Source: Lachnospiraceae bacterium
GTDB taxonomy: Bacteria; Bacillota; Clostridia; Lachnospirales; Lachnospiraceae
Assembly: GCA_016284315.1 (NCBI GenBank)
Contig: JAEEOO010000008.1
Location: forward strand, 1 to 39,862
Length of the DNA: 39,862 nt
Reading direction: 5' to 3'
The position numbers were made by a program, and so were the translations under genes. The notes under the pieces are model-generated. The model was not told where the DNA came from and made no database searches. It saw only the letters and a program-made list of their open reading frames with translations. The stretch's first letter is position 1; each line of letters starts with the position of its first letter. Shown one piece after another: positions 24,802-32,539 of this stretch.

Positions 24802-25387
24802 GAAGAATCTGTTTAAAGATGAAGCCGGGTTTGCAAATTCCTGTGTAGGTCTTTTTATCATGCTGTTTTTCGTGGTGATGCTGATATTTGTCATTGATAT
24901 TGCAGCCTATAAATCCCTTTCCGACAAGATGGAGGATGCCCTTGCGGCAAGCGGACTTGCAGCCTGCGTCATTGACATTAAAAGATACGGAAAGGACCAC
25001 AGTGTAGTTATCGCAGATCCGGGAGATGCTTTTGAAAAATATAAGGAGACCCTTGAAATCAATATGAATCTTCTTGGAAATATACCCGGAGCAGATTCTT
25101 TTATTGACGGTCCCGTGAAGATCGATACCTTCAGGGTTTACAACTGCGAGGGCGACGAAGTGACTGAGTACATATTTAACGATGAAGTTTATGCAGGAGA
25201 AACAGTGGGGATTCTTGGAAATGTTAAGGCCCCAAACGGTCAGCTTGTGACGGAAACAGGAGTATACAGCGAGATCTCCTTCCCTGTGGACAAGGGGATC
25301 CTTATGATCGGCGGCGGTGAATATGACGAGAATAACAGGCTTATTGCCAAGAAAAACAAGCTGACTTTTGTAAGGAAAAAGAGTTAG
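24761..25387 (+). CDS. Second TadE-like pseudopilin
   Basis: 208 residues. The ATG at 24761 lies within the end of the preceding gene, with AAGGAAAAG just before it. A leader with a KDEAG junction, then a hydrophobic helix (LFIMLFFVVMLIFVIDIAAY), then a ~155-residue exterior domain rich in Asp and Gly. It is probably a minor pilin or pilus-tip component processed by the same peptidase. I recognise no further domain. The next gene starts 15 bases after its stop. Confidence 0.7.
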   Translation: MTLQNREHLRQSIKKNLFKDEAGFANSCVGLFIMLFFVVMLIFVIDIAAYKSLSDKMEDALAASGLAACVIDIKRYGKDHSVVIADPGDAFEKYKETLEINMNLLGNIPGADSFIDGPVKIDTFRVYNCEGDEVTEYIFNDEVYAGETVGILGNVKAPNGQLVTETGVYSEISFPVDKGILMIGGGEYDENNRLIAKKNKLTFVRKKS

Positions 25388-25401
25388 AAATAGGAGAAAT
25401 A

Positions 25402-26073
25402 ATGGATAACAAAAAAGAAATAAAGAGGAAAACTAAAAAGGCTCCCGGAAAGATCGGCCCCGGAGTTGTTATTGCGGCTTTTCTTGCGGCAGCAGTTGTT
25501 TACGGAGTTATGCTCTACACAGAGAAAGCAGCCATGGAGACGGAGGAGACGATTTCTGTTCCTGTTGCCATGGGGACCATCAAAAAAGGTCAGCCTCTTG
25601 TGACAGAAGGAAGCGGGGTAAACATCGGTTATAAGGAAATCCCTGTAAGCTGTATTCCAAAGGATGTGGCGGTGCTTGATGAATTCGTCAGCAGTCTTGA
25701 AGCGGCCTGTGACATCAGCGAAGGAAGCCCTTTGACCAAGCAGATGACTGTAAAAACGGACATTTATAAAAAGAACCTGACTAATCCCGTCCTCATCGGA
25801 TTCAAGGCGGAGGATTTTTTTCAGACAGTTGGAGGAACCATTAAAAAGGGCGACAAGATCCATATTTATGCCGAGGATGAAGAGGGGGAGATGACCTTAA
25901 GATGGAGCGATATTTATGTGGCGAATGCCTTTGATGCTTCGGGAGAAGAGATCGAAGCCGGGGAGGAAGGAAAGTCCTTAAGATTCAACATTTACTTGAA
26001 CAAGAATGACGTGGAGGAGTTTTATGAAAAAGTGGAGTCAAAATCCCTTCGTATCGCTCTCGCATGTAAGTAG
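25402..26073 (+). CDS. cpaB: CpaB/RcpC-like SAF-domain pilus assembly protein
   Basis: 223 residues. Lys-rich cytoplasmic start, one transmembrane helix (~21-38, VVIAAFLAAAVVYGVML), then an exterior SAF-like region. Typical CpaB features are the first beta segment ISVPVAMGTIKKGQPLV, the EGSPLTKQM turn, and the later VGGTIKKGDKIHIYA segment near residues 148-163. In other Tad systems CpaB/RcpC helps align the pilus through the envelope and may contact wall glycan. A Gram-positive host with no outer membrane fits the absence of a secretin gene here. The next gene starts 50 bases before its stop. Confidence 0.82.
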   Translation: MDNKKEIKRKTKKAPGKIGPGVVIAAFLAAAVVYGVMLYTEKAAMETEETISVPVAMGTIKKGQPLVTEGSGVNIGYKEIPVSCIPKDVAVLDEFVSSLEAACDISEGSPLTKQMTVKTDIYKKNLTNPVLIGFKAEDFFQTVGGTIKKGDKIHIYAEDEEGEMTLRWSDIYVANAFDASGEEIEAGEEGKSLRFNIYLNKNDVEEFYEKVESKSLRIALACK

Positions 26074-27340
26074 ATTTCTTGTTACAGCCTTTTGGGCAGT
26101 TCTTTTATTCTTATGCTATTTTGCGCTATCGGGAAGCGATGGCTTTTGCTCCGAGAGCGCATTCTTATCAAATCCCTATCTTTCATTTTCGCCTTCAAGG
26201 ACCGGGTTCACTTTTTCACTAGGAGATACAAATATAGATTATAAAGAACACAGTCGGTATTACGGTTACAGAAAAAATGTTCGCGGGAGCATCGGGACCG
26301 GGAACGCGGGGGCAGGCTATCATACGTATACCGGAGAAGTGCATGGGCTTGTCCCTGTCAGCTATTGGGAAATAGGTAGGGCGCCCGGACAATGCAATCA
26401 TTCCAATCCGTCTTTTAATCTCAAGTTTTGTGATGTCGATAAAATGGGAGCGAATATTCAAAATTGCGGAAGATATTATAATCCGGGATGGTTTGGGTAT
26501 TGTGCATACTGTGGGAAAAAGATCAATGACGGCCTAATTTATATGCCGGAATGGGTTGCTGCGAGTGTTTCGTACATTCCTGCGGGAGTCTCTTATGCTA
26601 ATTATTTCTATCTTTGTCCCTTTGATTATTCGCTGGAGCAGGGAATCTCCATTAGCCATGTTTGTTCACTTACCTCTGCCAACAGATACAGAGTGGTCTA
26701 CAATCCAAACGGAGCTACATCAGGTTCAATGCCAGCAGAATACTTCTATACCGATAATTCAGCTACTTACGAGGGTGGAAACTCCGGTGCAAAGGCAAAT
26801 TTAAGAGGGCTCGGCTATGCGAGAGAGGGATACATTTTCAAAGGATGGTCTCTTACTCCGGGGGGAAGTGAGGTATTCGCCGATAAGGAAAGTTGGATCA
26901 ATATTCAAAATGCTACGGGAATGAAAAACAAGGCCAATAACAGTACATTAAATCTCTACGCGGTCTGGGAAGTGGCTTTTGATATGAGCGCGGAGGTTAA
27001 AAGGCTTCTTAAGGATGTGGATGGAAATGATACATTCAAAAGAGGGGAAAGCGGCGAACTGACCATAGTAACCAAGGGTTATGCTGATTATGTTGAGGTC
27101 ATTTTCCCTGATGAATTGTCGGAGTACAATACAGTTTTTGACCATAGGGATAATCCGGTGAAAACCGCGGAGGATAAGCTGGAATTCATGATACCGCTAT
27201 ATGATACTCCGGGTGGTGAGTGGGTATTTAACATAACGGTCATTGCTCATAAGGGAGAGAAGCAGATCAGGAAGACTCCTGAGGTTCGGGTCCTCAGCGA
27301 TGCAACAGTTCTTAATGAACTGGAAACGGGGCTTAGATAA
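26024..27340 (+). CDS. Large secreted protein with Cys-rich region and InlB-type repeat
   Basis: 438 residues. The ATG at 26024 has GGAGGAG just upstream and lies inside the cpaB gene (50-base overlap, different frame). Residues ~18-35 form a signal or membrane segment. A Cys-rich region holds Cys124, 136, 148, 160, 163, 198 and 214, including CAYCGKK, which looks like a zinc-ribbon or disulfide-tied fold. Residues ~222-316 match one InlB/Listeria-Bacteroides repeat (YRVVYNPNGATSG, GYIFKGWSLTPGG, LNLYAVWE). The rest (~317-438) is beta-rich and Ig-like. Being in the Tad operon, it may be a pilus-associated adhesin; this is inference. Confidence 0.75.
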   Translation: MKKWSQNPFVSLSHVSRFLVTAFWAVLLFLCYFALSGSDGFCSESAFLSNPYLSFSPSRTGFTFSLGDTNIDYKEHSRYYGYRKNVRGSIGTGNAGAGYHTYTGEVHGLVPVSYWEIGRAPGQCNHSNPSFNLKFCDVDKMGANIQNCGRYYNPGWFGYCAYCGKKINDGLIYMPEWVAASVSYIPAGVSYANYFYLCPFDYSLEQGISISHVCSLTSANRYRVVYNPNGATSGSMPAEYFYTDNSATYEGGNSGAKANLRGLGYAREGYIFKGWSLTPGGSEVFADKESWINIQNATGMKNKANNSTLNLYAVWEVAFDMSAEVKRLLKDVDGNDTFKRGESGELTIVTKGYADYVEVIFPDELSEYNTVFDHRDNPVKTAEDKLEFMIPLYDTPGGEWVFNITVIAHKGEKQIRKTPEVRVLSDATVLNELETGLR

Positions 27341-27345
27341 CTAAT

Positions 27346-27801
27346 ATGGATTTAAATGTAATTGATATGATCGTCCTGATCCTCTTCCAGTCAGCGCTAT
27401 TTGCGGCTGCGGTGATGGATATTTTTTGGCAGCAGGTTTACGATTTCCTGTGGCTTTTAACAATACCTGTTCTGGCGGGTTTTACATTTGCAAAAGGGGG
27501 GTACAGCGCAGAGGCATTATTTAGTCTTGCGCTGTATTTTGGCGTGCAGGAATTCATTATGAAAAGGGCTTACGGAAAGGCTGATTGCCACGCCCTTTGC
27601 TGCTCTGCACTGTTCTTTGCCTATTTCGGGCTTGAACTGAAGGCCTTTGTATTTCATCTTGCAACGACGTTTATTCTCCTTGCCACGATGCAGGCATTTA
27701 ATAAGAATATTTCTCACAAGCTTAAACTAAAGAAGCCGGTGGCCATGATCCCCTATATTTTAGTGGGGCAGTGGATCTCTTTTATTGCCTTGGTTTATTG
27801 A
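27346..27801 (+). CDS. A24 prepilin peptidase (TadV/CpaA-like)
   Basis: 151 residues, almost wholly hydrophobic with about five to six membrane segments. The two catalytic aspartates of A24 peptidases can be placed: Asp in AAAVMDIFWQQ (~residue 25) and Asp in YGKADCHAL (~residue 80), the latter standing in for the usual GxGD motif with Ala-Asp in place of Gly-Asp. It would cleave the leaders of the Flp-like pilin and the two pseudopilins. It begins 5 bases after the preceding stop and has no strong ribosome binding site. It ends the Tad operon. The degenerate GxGD site lowers confidence slightly. Confidence 0.78.
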   Translation: MDLNVIDMIVLILFQSALFAAAVMDIFWQQVYDFLWLLTIPVLAGFTFAKGGYSAEALFSLALYFGVQEFIMKRAYGKADCHALCCSALFFAYFGLELKAFVFHLATTFILLATMQAFNKNISHKLKLKKPVAMIPYILVGQWISFIALVY

Positions 27802-27826
27802 AAGTTACGCTTTATTTTGGTAAAAT
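27798..27826 (+). promoter_or_regulatory. Predicted promoter of the glycosyltransferase-hisC unit
   Basis: TTGAAA at 27798-27803 overlaps the prepilin peptidase stop codon (27799-27801). A 17-base spacer is followed by an extended -10, TGGTAAAAT (TAAAAT at 27821-27826). It lies 42 bases before the chosen start at 27869. Confidence 0.7.
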
Positions 27827-27868
27827 ATAACGGATTGTGGGGTAGTGTTTGTAAATGAGGATCACAAC

Positions 27869-28879
27869 ATGACAATTTCTATTTGCATGATAGTAAAAAA
27901 CGAGGAAAAGGTGCTGGCAAGATGTCTTGACAGTATAGCCGATCTTGCTGAGGAGATCATTATCGTGGACACGGGTTCCACTGATTCAACCAAGGAGATC
28001 GCAGCCCGTTACACCGACAAGATCTATGATCTTGAGTGGGTTGGGGATTTTTCCGTTGCAAGGAACTTTGCTTTTTCAAAGGCAACCATGGAGTACATAT
28101 ACTCTGCGGATGCTGATGAAGTCCTGGACGAGGAGAACCGTCAGAGGTTCAAGATCCTTAAGGCAAGCCTTTTGCCTGAAATTGAGATCGTTCAGATGAA
28201 GTATGGCAATCAGCTGGAGAACGGTTCTGTTTACAATTTCGACGAGGAATATCGTCCCAAGCTGTTTAAGAGAAACAGGAACTTCACCTGGATCGAGCCT
28301 ATACATGAGACTGTGCGTCTTGATCCTGTGGTGTTTGACAGTGATATTGTTATCACACATAAACCTCTTGAGAATCATGCCGGAAGAGATCTTGCAATCT
28401 TTAGAAAGAGCCTTGAGGCAGGCGAGGTCATGTCCAGCCGTCTTTGGGAAATGTATGCCAAGGAATTGTTTATCTCCGGCACAGAGGAAGACATCGTCGC
28501 AGCAGGTAAGTATTTCAGAGCTTATGAAAAGACTGTTGTTGAAACAGGGCTTCACAAGATGGTTTGCTGTGTCTGCGCAAGAGCCGCAAGGTATGAGAAG
28601 GATGCCAGCAGGTTTTTCAAGTATGCCCTCAGGCTCCTGGTAGGTCAGGAGGAATGCTCCGAGATCTGTTACGAGATGGGCAAGTGGTACGAAACTGCTG
28701 AAGATTATGAGGAAGCTCTTGTGTGGTATTTCAATGCCGCCAAAGAGACGATGCCTGTTATACAGCTTACATTGGGAGGCGTTGAGCCCCTTGACAGAAT
28801 GATAGAATTACACGAAAAGCTCGGCAACAAAGAAGAAGCTGATGTTTGCAGGAGGATGAAAGATGAGCTGGGAAGATAA
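27869..28879 (+). CDS. GT2 glycosyltransferase with TPR-like C-terminus
   Basis: 336 residues from the ATG at 27869 (GAGG 8 bases upstream); a GTG at 27845 has poorer support. The N-terminal GT2 domain begins TISICMIVKNEEKVLARC and has the nucleotide-binding VDTGSTDST, SVARNFAF, the metal-binding SADADEVLDE (DxD), and FTWIEPIHETVRL. The last ~130 residues are helical with TPR-like spacing (EICYEMGKWYETAEDYEEALVWY, split here in two helices). Such SunS/WaaE-like two-domain transferases modify proteins or glycans; the acceptor is unknown. The hisC-like gene overlaps its end by 17 bases. Confidence 0.88.
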   Translation: MTISICMIVKNEEKVLARCLDSIADLAEEIIIVDTGSTDSTKEIAARYTDKIYDLEWVGDFSVARNFAFSKATMEYIYSADADEVLDEENRQRFKILKASLLPEIEIVQMKYGNQLENGSVYNFDEEYRPKLFKRNRNFTWIEPIHETVRLDPVVFDSDIVITHKPLENHAGRDLAIFRKSLEAGEVMSSRLWEMYAKELFISGTEEDIVAAGKYFRAYEKTVVETGLHKMVCCVCARAARYEKDASRFFKYALRLLVGQEECSEICYEMGKWYETAEDYEEALVWYFNAAKETMPVIQLTLGGVEPLDRMIELHEKLGNKEEADVCRRMKDELGR

Positions 28880-29915
28880 TGTCAGAAAAATGGTACCTTA
28901 TGTTGCGGGCGAGCAGCCTAAGAGCAAGGACGTGATAAAGTTAAACACCAATGAGTGTCCTTATCCGCCTGCTCCCGCAGTTGCAAAGCTGGCTCAGGAA
29001 ATGGACACAGGTCTTTTCAGGCTTTATCCCGATACCGATTCAACATCTCTTACAAATGCTTTGTCAGAGTACTACGGAGTTAAGCCCGGTCAGGTTTTCG
29101 TGGGCGTCGGATCCGATGATGTTTTAAGCCTTTGCTTTTTGACTTTTTTCAATTCGGATAAGCCCATCCTTTTCCCGGATGTTACTTATTCTTTTTATGA
29201 TGTTTGGGCAGATCTTTACAAGATCCCTTATAAGACAGTTCCTTTGAAGGACGACTGGTCAATCGACGTAGAGGGATTTAAGCAGGAGAACGGAGGAGTC
29301 ATCTTCCCCAATCCCAATGCGCCCACAGGTCTTTTTTCAAGCCTTGAAAAGGTGGAGGAGATCATAAAAGCAAATCCCGATGTGGTTGTTATCGTTGACG
29401 AAGCCTACATCGATTTTGGCGGAGAGAGCGCGCTGCCTCTTCTTGAAAAGTATGAGAACCTTCTCATCGTTCAGACCTTCTCAAAATCAAGAGCGATGGC
29501 CGGTCTTCGTATCGGTTTCTGCATGGGTAACGAGAAGATCATCAAGTATTTGAATGATGTTAAGTTCTCCGTTAACTCATACACCATGAACCGTCCGGCT
29601 CAGACTTTGGGAGTCCTTGCAGTCAAGGATGATGCGTACTTTAAGGAGATCACCGGCAAGGTCATGGCAACAAGAGAGTGGACCAAGAAAGAACTCACAA
29701 GACTTGGCTTTACTTTCCCGGATTCAAAAGCAAACTTCATCTTTGCTTCGCATGAGTCCGTTCCCGCAAAGGATATCTTTAATTACCTTCGCGGCCATAA
29801 TATTTACGTAAGATTCTGGGATAAGCCCAGGATAAACAATCATCTCAGAATAACCATTGGCACCGACAATCAGATGAGAACCCTCATCGCCGCATTGGAA
29901 GCCTATCTGGGATAA
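28863..29915 (+). CDS. hisC: Histidinol-phosphate aminotransferase-like PLP enzyme
   Basis: 350 residues, usual HisC length; AGGAGG precedes the ATG, which overlaps the previous gene. Fold-type I aminotransferase motifs include KLNTNECPYPP, GVGSDDVLSL, PNPNAPTG (Asn binding PLP), IVDEAYIDFGG (Asp/Tyr), the PLP Lys in TFSKSRAMAG, and the Arg in LRITIGT for the carboxylate. HisC converts imidazole-acetol phosphate to histidinol phosphate; relatives act on aromatic amino acids. No other his gene is nearby, so substrate choice is not certain. It is followed after 34 bases by an export-protein gene. Confidence 0.88.
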   Translation: MSWEDNVRKMVPYVAGEQPKSKDVIKLNTNECPYPPAPAVAKLAQEMDTGLFRLYPDTDSTSLTNALSEYYGVKPGQVFVGVGSDDVLSLCFLTFFNSDKPILFPDVTYSFYDVWADLYKIPYKTVPLKDDWSIDVEGFKQENGGVIFPNPNAPTGLFSSLEKVEEIIKANPDVVVIVDEAYIDFGGESALPLLEKYENLLIVQTFSKSRAMAGLRIGFCMGNEKIIKYLNDVKFSVNSYTMNRPAQTLGVLAVKDDAYFKEITGKVMATREWTKKELTRLGFTFPDSKANFIFASHESVPAKDIFNYLRGHNIYVRFWDKPRINNHLRITIGTDNQMRTLIAALEAYLG

Positions 29916-29949
29916 CATAATAGAAAATTAGAAATGAGATTTTAGGAAA

Positions 29950-30720
29950 ATGAAAAAATGGTTTTGTAACAAGAGATTTACTTTTGGTTTTACTGTAGCA
30001 CTTGCGCTTGCAATGCTTACTTTAAGCTTTGGGGCACCTGTTAAGAACGCATCCTTTGCAATAAATGCTGTAGCTGAGGAAGTTAATGAGACTTCATCAG
30101 AGGACATCGTACTTACCCAGACTGCGGGTGAGGAAGTAGTTACCGAAGGAACTGTAACCGAAGATCTTGAGATCGTGACTGAGGATGCTTCCACTGAAGA
30201 AACCGAGGAAAAGCTTTCTTTTACAGAGAGAATCGCAGCTAAGTTTGCATCAAGTCTCGGGCAGTATGTTCCCAGGGAAGTGGTTGTGCTTCTTGTATCA
30301 ATGATGCCTATTCTTGAACTCAGAGCAGGTCTCTTTGTTGCAAAGTTTTTGGATATGCCCCTTCTTGAGGCCATTCCCATTTGCATCGTGGGAAATATCA
30401 TTCCCATTCCTCTTATTTTGTTATTCATCAAAAAGATATTTAAGTGGATGGGCAAGACAAAGCTTTTCCACAAGCTTATCGAGAAACTTGAAGCAAGAGC
30501 AATGAAGAAGAGCTCAGCTCTCGCAAACGGAGAGTTCGTTGGTCTTATGCTCTTTGTCGGAATTCCCATTCCCGGAACCGGTGCATGGATGGGATCCCTT
30601 ATCGCAGCTCTTCTTGAGGTCGATTTCAAGAAGGCAATCGTTGCCGAGCTTGTTGGTATCGCCATCGCAACCGTAATTGTTTCAATCCTGTCCTATGGAC
30701 TTCTTGGAATGTTCATTTAA
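29950..30720 (+). CDS. Sm_multidrug_ex family membrane protein with N-terminal extension
   Basis: 256 residues. The C-terminal ~165 residues match the small multidrug export family (COG2426): VVVLLVSMMPILELRAGLF, IVGNIIPIPLILLF, and VGIPIPGTGAWMGSLIAALL, four to five membrane segments. Despite the name, drug export is not well shown for the family. The first ~90 residues are additional: a basic start, a hydrophobic segment ending FAINAVAE (signal-like), then an acidic Thr/Glu-rich stretch. The A of the ATG is nine bases after AGGAA. Membrane location is clear; the substrate is unknown. Confidence 0.82.
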   Translation: MKKWFCNKRFTFGFTVALALAMLTLSFGAPVKNASFAINAVAEEVNETSSEDIVLTQTAGEEVVTEGTVTEDLEIVTEDASTEETEEKLSFTERIAAKFASSLGQYVPREVVVLLVSMMPILELRAGLFVAKFLDMPLLEAIPICIVGNIIPIPLILLFIKKIFKWMGKTKLFHKLIEKLEARAMKKSSALANGEFVGLMLFVGIPIPGTGAWMGSLIAALLEVDFKKAIVAELVGIAIATVIVSILSYGLLGMFI

Positions 30721-30751
30721 GATATTTGGTTTAATTCGAAAGGTGATTTAA

Positions 30752-31648
30752 ATGGCTGAGAGTTATTCTGAATTTGCTTATGTTTACGATGAACTGATGG
30801 ACACCGTTCCCTACGAGAAATGGTGCGAAAGAATAGTGAACGCCATTGATGAATACGGTATCTCAAAGAGAGTCAGACAGCCCTTGTACGACGAGAATGG
30901 TGACGAGGTTTTCTTCGATGATCTCGATACAGAAAGCGAGTACGAGGGATTAACCGATGGTGATGAAGAAGCGCAGGAAGAAGCCCTTCTTGAATCAGAG
31001 AGAAACCTTGTGGTGGATCTTGGATGCGGAACCGGAACGGTTACAGAGATGCTTTACAGCGAAGGCTTTGACATGATCGGAATCGACAATTCCGAGGATA
31101 TGTTGGAGATCGCTTTTGAGAAAAGAGATGAGACGGGTTCCGAGATCCTCTATTTAAATCAGGACATGCGTGAGATGGAGCTTTATTCCACCGTGGGAAC
31201 CGTGATCAGCGTTTGTGATTCTGTAAATTATCTTACGGGAGAGAACGACCTTAAGACCGTGGCAGACCTTGTGGCCAATTATCTTTATCCCGGAGGATTG
31301 TTCATATTTGATTTTAATACCGATTATAAATACCGTGAGGTCATCGGAAACAGGACCATCGCCGAGAACCGCGATGACTGCAGCTTTATCTGGGAGAATT
31401 TCTACGACAGCGACACGAAGTTTAACCAGTACGACCTTACTTTATTTATAAAGGATGAGGACGGAAGATTCGATAAGTCCGAGGAGACCCATATCCAGAA
31501 AGGATACGAGCCCGAGGATGTAAAGAAGATATTAAATGAGGCGGGGCTTGAAATAATAAAGATGAGCGATTCGGAGACCGAAGGCGAAGTTACTGATGTA
31601 ACGGAGAGGGTTTTTGTTATCGCAAGATCAACCAAGGAAGTGAAATAG
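30752..31648 (+). CDS. Class I SAM-dependent methyltransferase
   Basis: 298 residues with AAAGGTGA before the ATG. It starts SEFAYVYDELMDTVPYEKW, the opening seen in a common Firmicute methyltransferase family. Motif I is VVDLGCGTGTVTEML near residues 88-102, motif II GIDNSEDML, and later YPGGLFIFDFNTDYKY. Between the opening helix and motif I is an acidic insertion of about 50 residues (DENGDEVFFDDLD, TDGDEEAQEEALLES) not expected in this fold. The substrate is unknown; small molecules are possible. The next gene begins at the base after its stop. Confidence 0.85.
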   Translation: MAESYSEFAYVYDELMDTVPYEKWCERIVNAIDEYGISKRVRQPLYDENGDEVFFDDLDTESEYEGLTDGDEEAQEEALLESERNLVVDLGCGTGTVTEMLYSEGFDMIGIDNSEDMLEIAFEKRDETGSEILYLNQDMREMELYSTVGTVISVCDSVNYLTGENDLKTVADLVANYLYPGGLFIFDFNTDYKYREVIGNRTIAENRDDCSFIWENFYDSDTKFNQYDLTLFIKDEDGRFDKSEETHIQKGYEPEDVKKILNEAGLEIIKMSDSETEGEVTDVTERVFVIARSTKEVK

Positions 31649-32515
31649 ATGGAAGATTATATCGTAAGCGCCATGGCAGCAGGAGAGCAGATCAGAGCTT
31701 TTGCCTGCACCACAAGAAATCTCGTTGAACATGCGCGCAGTATACACAATACCAGTCCCGTTATGAGCGCAGCGCTTGGAAGAATGCTCAGCGCAGCGGC
31801 TATGATGGGAAGCATGATGAAGGGGGAAAAGGATGTACTTACCCTTCAGATAAAGAGCGCAGGCCCTGCGGGAGGAATTACCGTTACAGCGGATGCTCTT
31901 GCAAATGTTAAGGGCTATGTAAATGAGCCCAATGTCATCATCCCCGCAAAGCCCAATGGAAAGCTGGACGTTTCCGGAGCAATCGGACCCGGCGTTCTCA
32001 GAGTCATTAAGGACATGGGCCTCAAAGAGCCCTATTCCGGAGAGGTTGATCTTCAGACCGGTGAGATCGCAGAAGACCTTACCTATTATTTTGCGGCTTC
32101 CGAGCAGGTGCCTTCATCCGTTGGCCTTGGAGTATTAATGAACAAGGACAACACCGTAAGACAGGCGGGGGGATTTATCATCCAGCTCATGCCTTTTGCA
32201 TCGGATGAGGTTATAAGTATTCTTGAGGAAAACCTTAAATCCATACAGTCAGTCACCACAATGCTGGATGGTGGCGATACTCCGGAGGATATGCTTAAGA
32301 AGGTTCTTAAGGGACTTGATATTGAGTTTACAGGGTCACAGCCCTGTGCATATAAGTGCAATTGCAGCAGAGAAAGACTCGAGAGAGTCATGATGAGCCT
32401 CGGACGCAAGGAACTTGAAGAGATGGTGAATGAGGGAAAGCCTGTTGAAGTTGGCTGCCATTTCTGCAATACGAAATATGTATTCACTCCCGAAGAATTA
32501 TCAAAGCTCTATTAA
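31649..32515 (+). CDS. hslO: Hsp33 redox-regulated chaperone
   Basis: 288 residues, typical for Hsp33. It starts EDYIVSAMAAGEQIRAFACT and includes HNTSPVMSAALGRML, GGITVTADALANVKGYV and LGVLMNKDNTVRQAGGFI. The C-terminal redox switch has all four zinc cysteines: CNC (in CAYKCNCSRERL) and CHFC (in VGCHFCNTKY). Oxidation releases zinc and activates the holdase that protects unfolded proteins in the cytoplasm, a sensible need for an anaerobe meeting oxygen. The gene starts immediately after the methyltransferase stop and is 24 bases before glnA. Confidence 0.96.
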   Translation: MEDYIVSAMAAGEQIRAFACTTRNLVEHARSIHNTSPVMSAALGRMLSAAAMMGSMMKGEKDVLTLQIKSAGPAGGITVTADALANVKGYVNEPNVIIPAKPNGKLDVSGAIGPGVLRVIKDMGLKEPYSGEVDLQTGEIAEDLTYYFAASEQVPSSVGLGVLMNKDNTVRQAGGFIIQLMPFASDEVISILEENLKSIQSVTTMLDGGDTPEDMLKKVLKGLDIEFTGSQPCAYKCNCSRERLERVMMSLGRKELEEMVNEGKPVEVGCHFCNTKYVFTPEELSKLY

Positions 32516-32539
32516 CCGATGGTTAGGAAAGGAAAAGTC

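Noticed and set aside
29928-30665. 245-codon open frame on the minus strand opposite the Sm_multidrug_ex gene
   Set aside because: Low-complexity Ser/Thr translation and no ribosome binding site; a shadow of the + strand gene.
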